DNA of 10,978 nt from Lojkania enalia (Eukaryota > Ascomycota > Dothideomycetes > Pleosporales): assembly GCA_010094045.1 (NCBI GenBank), contig ML986809.1, positions 2,903-13,880 on the forward strand, in the 5' to 3' direction. The notes beneath the pieces were generated by a model that was not told the origin of the DNA, did not search any database, and saw only the letters and a program-made list of their open reading frames with translations. Shown piece by piece: positions 7,343 to 10,978 of this stretch. The stretch's first letter is position 1. Every line of letters begins with the position of its first letter. The translations under genes and the position numbers were made by a program.

Positions 7343-9491
7343 TTATTATATAAGCTATAGAGGTTTATAAATTTCTTAATAAATATACTTTTATAGCAGC
7401 TTCTTATTAGTAGTAATACTAGAATTAATATTCTTCTAGTTAATCTTTAGTTCTTTATTATATATCTAGGCTAGAAGTTTAAAGAGATCTATAATCTTAT
7501 TAGTACTATAAAGAGAGCTTAGCTCGCTAGTATCTTAAGCTTTTATAACCCAGCATACCTCTTTAGTATAATAGTTTTCTCTGCTTATTATATATTTTAG
7601 AAATATAATATCTCGGATTCTCTATATAATAAGGTAATATCTTTTATCCACGATTATATCTCTAGTAGTATTAAAAACCTATTTAATACTAACTCCTATA
7701 ATCTATATTAGAAGAATATCTCTTATAATTTAAGTAAGCCGCGGATACTAATATTTGTTTACTCCCTACTAGTCTAATATATTAAAGTTACAACCTTAAA
7801 TAGGAGGTGTATTTAGATAACTTTCTCCTTCTCGATAAATTAGTCTTTTCTCTTCTTCCTCTAACTCTCCCTCTTCCTCTTTCTCTCTCTCTCCTATATT
7901 ACTTAGATCCTAGCCTAGAAAACTTAAGGAGCTATTTAAAGATAAACGTTATAAAGATAGTTTATAAAACTACTTATTACTTTATATCTATTAAGGTCGG
8001 GGTATTATAGATAAAATATAGCCTAGTATATTCTTATTATAGCGATTAAAATATTTAAGGAATTATTAGCAATAGATTTCCCTATACTAAAGGTCCTAAG
8101 TTTTATTTTATAACTATAGTTAGAAGCTAATATAATAAATAGTTATAATAAAAGCACCTTATATATTATAAGCTTCTAGAATAGATCTAAAATTATTATA
8201 TAGTTAAATAAGTAACTATACTTTATATCTATTTTTAAGTAGTATTTACTTAATTTAGATTAACCCTTCTCTACTATAGCTCTTACTACTATTAGCTAAT
8301 CTAAGTTATTCTCTACATCTTTAGCTAGATCTCTATTTATATTATCTAGAAAATTGAAGAGTCTATTATATATTTGCTAAATATACTAGATCTAAGACTT
8401 TATATTCTTATTAAATACTTTAGTTACACTTTTAAAATTACCGAATAGGTCTATAATTAGTATTAAATAGTACTATTTAGTAGTAGATAGTCGAAGTTAC
8501 TAGAGATTATAGAAATCTACCTTAGCGTTCTTATTATTTCTAGATCTCTAAATAGGGATCTTTAAGTTAATTTTATATTAAAGCTAGTTGTTAATATATT
8601 ACTTAAAGCCTATAGCTCAGTTATATATATTAAATATCAAATTCTATTAAGTTGGGACATTTTTTATTATAAATAGCTAGTATTTAGATAGTAGAGAGCT
8701 CTATAAAGTAATAAAACGCTTATAGTATTATAGTAATCAATCGATTACTTTATAAATAGCTTAAATCTAACTAGAAATTAGTATATAATAACTATAATAA
8801 CTAACTATAATAAAAAGCTATATTTTATAAAGAGAATTTAAAATAGAAATTTATATCTAGATCTTATTTATATCGCGTTGCTATAAAGTTCCTCTATTTT
8901 CTATCTCTTTAGGGGGTGCGAGCTTAAGATAGTAAATAATTTCCTAAACAATAAGATTAATAATATAAGTAAGATATAGAATTATATTCTTCTTACAATT
9001 CTATTTAATACTATCTTCGTGTAGTTTCTCTTATATTATATATATAAGTATACTATTATTAGTAGCATTATTATAGGTAACTACTAGTAATTATTGTTGT
9101 ATATTTATATTTAATAGAATATATAGTACTTCTATTACTATAGAAGTACTAGTATAGCTTCCTTAAATAGGGATAAAATCAAGTAGTTTCTTATAGAACT
9201 TCTAGTTCTAATTAATATAGTACCCTTTTACTATAAGAAAATTAAAGTGATTTTTTATAGACTGGGTATTAAACGCGATTAATATCTTTATACTTTAGCT
9301 AAGGTTATATAAAAGAGAGAACTAAACTACTATAACCTTATACTTAAATAGCCCTATAAAACTAAATCGGCTAATTAATATAATATTTAGTTAAAGGAAC
9401 TAAACGAATTATTAAAAGGATAGATAATCTACTATTTAGAAAGACTAGTAATTATTAATAATAATACGGACTAGTTTATACTTAAAAGTGC
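7343..9491 (-). pseudogene. RIP-degraded hAT transposase
   Basis: One minus-strand frame runs from 9489 to about 8050. It begins YKLVRIIINNY*SF*IVDYL (9480-9421), the usual hAT segment after the BED finger. The first catalytic region follows, with a stop replacing the conserved Trp at 9295-9297 (S*SSIKILIAF). VTYNNATNN has the second catalytic Asp as Asn at 9070-9072, and LYLTYIINL matches the C.AHIINL motif. NVPT** at 8661-8644 is the TRWNST-type site, and KLSKYYLK follows near 8255. The frame changes once between about 8050 and 7900. The C-terminal dimerisation domain then reads D**GVNKY*YPRL (7774-7736; the stops are the WW pair), IIRDIL, and VSIK*VFNTTRDI with the catalytic Glu as Lys at 7682-7684. 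An acidic stretch lies at about 7895-7835. It would have been a cut-and-paste enzyme; it is inactive here. Confidence 0.8.
7826..7894 (-). other. purine-rich tract encoding the acidic stretch of the hAT transposase
   Basis: On the plus strand this is a run of C and T with few purines, densest at 7867-7894. On the minus strand it encodes a Glu-rich stretch (GEREKEEEGELEEEEKRL) just before the hAT dimerisation domain. Because it contains no CpA or TpG, RIP has almost no targets here, so it keeps a higher G+C content than its surroundings. This also explains the only sizeable stop-free antisense frame in the window. Confidence 0.6.
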
Positions 9492-9534
9492 TAACGTATA
9501 GTATAAGCGAGCTAATTACCTAAGCGAGCTGATT
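9492..9534 (-). repeat. 3' terminal repeat of pogo copy B with internal direct repeat and TA duplication
   Basis: TAAGCGAGCTAATT (9504-9517) and TAAGCGAGCTGATT (9521-9534) repeat with a 17-base period, just inside the ACGTATAG end at 9494. They differ by one transition. TA at 9492-9493 is the presumed target duplication. This mirrors 992-1034 in copy A. Confidence 0.7.
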
Positions 9535-10978
9535 ATAATGCTAAAACCATACTAAAATCGCGACTACTTTTCGCAAAATATTATACTTTCTTATATTCTA
9601 TTATACTATATAGTATAGTAGCCTATTCTTCTATATCTATAGTATTATTTTTATACGTCCGCGAGTTATACCTAGCCTCACTATACTACCTACAACACCT
9701 TTAAATCAGCTAGTCTCTATTAACACGCGTCTTCTTTCTACCCTTCTTCCTATTAGTATAAGCGCTAAACTCTTTTAGAGTAGTTAATTAAGCGCCTTCT
9801 TTAATTGTTAGATTGCCTTTCTTCTATATATACTTTCTTTTATGCGATCGATGTTATATAGCAGCCTTATTAGCTATTTAAAGCTTAGCAACTTAAGTGT
9901 ATAATAGTACGTTTTTATATATTATATATATAGTACCCTTTATAAACTATTTAAACGCCTCTACTATTAAAGTAGATAAGTTATCTAGGTATATTTAAAC
10001 TCTTAATCGAACGTATATAGATTAAGACTCAAATTTAATAGGATTACTTAGTATTTTTAACTTCTAAAGGGTATCTTTAATTATAAAAAGTATTAGCGTA
10101 TATAATCGAACTTTAAGCTTTAATAGTACTATATCTAGGTTAAATAGAACTAGACTAGCACCTTAAAAGCTATTTAGGATATTACTCTTTATAATTACTA
10201 TATTAAAAGCTACTTTAAAGTAGAGTAAGAACTCGATTTTTATAATATAGTTAATATAACCGTATATTAGCTGCTCGACTTAGCGCTTATATACAGTCTT
10301 TAAAGGCGAGAAATAATCTATATCTAGTAGCTGCAGTAGATACGATAAATATAGAGGTATATAGAGAGTAATAATATTCTTTTCCTCGCAGAGCTGCCTA
10401 AATTTAAGCGAGCTATAGCTCTTATAACTATTAAGAATTAGTAATTAATATATACTAATAGTACAATCTTTTATATATACGTTAAAATGCTTTAACTACT
10501 TAATACTAATATTATTTATTATCCAGCCGTTATTAGTAATCTATATAGCCTAGGTTAGTAGAATATCGTTTTCTTTATATTATATAGAGAGGTGGTAGAT
10601 ACCTATAAAGATAATAAAAGGTAGTATTATCTATTCTATCGCGTTAATACCCTAGATAACTATAGTCTACTTATAATTACCTAGCTAGAGCTACTTTAGT
10701 TAATTCTATCTCTTAGAGCTAGTAACTACTACTTCTATTAATATTACGCCTATTATAAAGCCTAATTTATTAAAGTTATATATATCTTTATTAATAATAC
10801 TATACTTAGCCTTTATATTCTATATAAGGTAGAACTAGCCTCCTATAACCTTAAGATTCTTATATTTAGCTCTTAAATAGTTGTACTTTTAATTAAATTT
10901 AATCTTAAACTTAGGCGTATATTTAATAAAGTTCTCTACCTAGTTCTTTCTAACCTAACTAGTAGAGCGCGCAGCTAG
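9494..10978 (-). mobile_element. pogo/Fot1-like DNA transposon, copy B (3' part), minus strand
   Basis: This is the same element family as copy A, in inverted orientation. Its 3' end starts ACGTATAG at 9494, next to TA at 9492-9493, and interrupts the hAT coding frame. The part shared with copy A (9494-10525 against 1-1032) is the same length in both. In the 120 bases I compared one by one (1-120 against 10525-10406) I counted 11 differences, all transitions. Copy B extends 453 bases further 5' than copy A does within the window; its own 5' end lies off the right edge. Confidence 0.85.
9581..10978 (-). pseudogene. RIP-degraded pogo-like DDE transposase (copy B)
   Basis: One minus-strand frame is collinear from 10978 to about 9581. 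At the right edge it reads VRKN*VENFIKYTPKFKIKF then YNYLRAKY, matching the end of the CENP-B/Tc5-type helix-turn-helix DNA-binding region of Fot1-like transposases. IYNFNKLGF follows, with the first catalytic Asp as Asn at 10769-10771. The second catalytic Asp is Asn at 10430-10432, and LDIDYF carries the third. The C-terminal CCHC knuckle keeps its first Cys, which copy A has lost, but has Tyr at the other two and also Tyr in place of His. The extreme N-terminus is outside the window. The stops are TAA/TAG where I read them. The DNA-binding domain here supports the pogo assignment better than copy A alone does. Confidence 0.85.

Larger units (their letters stand above)
6990..9491 (-). mobile_element. 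hAT-superfamily DNA transposon, minus strand, interrupted by pogo copy B
   Basis: The element is identified by its transposase (7343-9491). On the right its coding frame runs into TA at 9492-9493, where pogo copy B begins, so the 5' end with any BED zinc finger and terminal repeat should lie beyond copy B, outside the window. The left end is not fixed. It probably falls in or just left of the TTAGGG-like block, within about 6975-7030, and would mark insertion into pogo copy C. Confidence 0.7.

Noticed and set aside
7807..8010. A 67-codon plus-strand open frame starting at GTG, preceded by AGGAGG
   Set aside because: It is antisense to the hAT transposase. It stays open mainly because of the pyrimidine tract opposite the Glu-rich segment. 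The product is low-complexity Leu/Ser/Pro, GTG is not a usual fungal start, and a Shine-Dalgarno-like word has no meaning in a eukaryotic nucleus.
1..10978. Inverted 1-kb ends as terminal repeats of one giant mobile element
   Set aside because: The inverted copies are the 3' halves of a known-type pogo transposon with its own coding frame and TA duplications, each inside a different host element. They are not the ends of a single cargo-bearing unit.
1..10978. tRNA, rRNA, CRISPR arrays, or a host gene such as a small secreted protein
   Set aside because: No cloverleaf with conserved arms, no rRNA-like stretch, no spaced repeats, and no cysteine-rich open frame with a signal peptide was visible on either strand.

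Overview
The window looks like a gene-free, A+T-rich heterochromatic block from a filamentous ascomycete (Pezizomycotina). It is built entirely of transposable elements wrecked by repeat-induced point mutation (RIP). Lines I counted are about 25-28% G+C. TpA is very abundant, CpA and TpG are scarce, and CpG is not depleted. I recognise no intact gene, tRNA, rRNA or CRISPR array. Every protein remnant shows the RIP pattern: CAG/CAA/TGG changed to TAG/TAA, Cys to Tyr, Asp to Asn, Glu to Lys, His to Tyr. Reading frames otherwise stay collinear over hundreds of codons. The organism assignment rests on RIP plus the fungal element families; genus and class are not resolved.

Layout, left to right. 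(1) 1-1032, + strand: 3' part of a pogo/Fot1-like Tc1-mariner DNA transposon (copy A), ending in a terminal repeat and a TA target duplication at 1033-1034. (2) 1035 to about 4098, - strand: a Ty1/copia retrotransposon (gag, zinc knuckle, protease, GAG-pre-integrase, integrase), cut inside its pol frame by copy A. (3) About 4103-5691, + strand: a second, different copia-like element (integrase, linker, start of reverse transcriptase). (4) 5692 to about 6985, - strand: another pogo-like transposase (copy C), inserted in the second copia element and lacking its N-terminal part. (5) About 6990-9491, - strand: a hAT transposon whose transposase runs from near its N-terminus (right) to the C-terminal dimerisation motif (left), preceded on the left by TTAGGG-like repeats. 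(6) 9494-10978, - strand: copy B of the same pogo-like element as A, inserted in the hAT coding frame with TA at 9492-9493.

The simplest history is serial nesting: copia(+) received pogo C, pogo C received hAT, and hAT received pogo B; copia(-) received pogo A. Missing halves of each element should therefore lie just beyond the two window edges. Copies A and B face each other tail to tail, are the same length over the shared 1.03 kb, and in the part I compared base by base differ only by transitions. I see no new functional system. The points of interest are the nesting order, a possible context bias in residual CpA sites, the TTAGGG-like cluster and the small tandem repeats.
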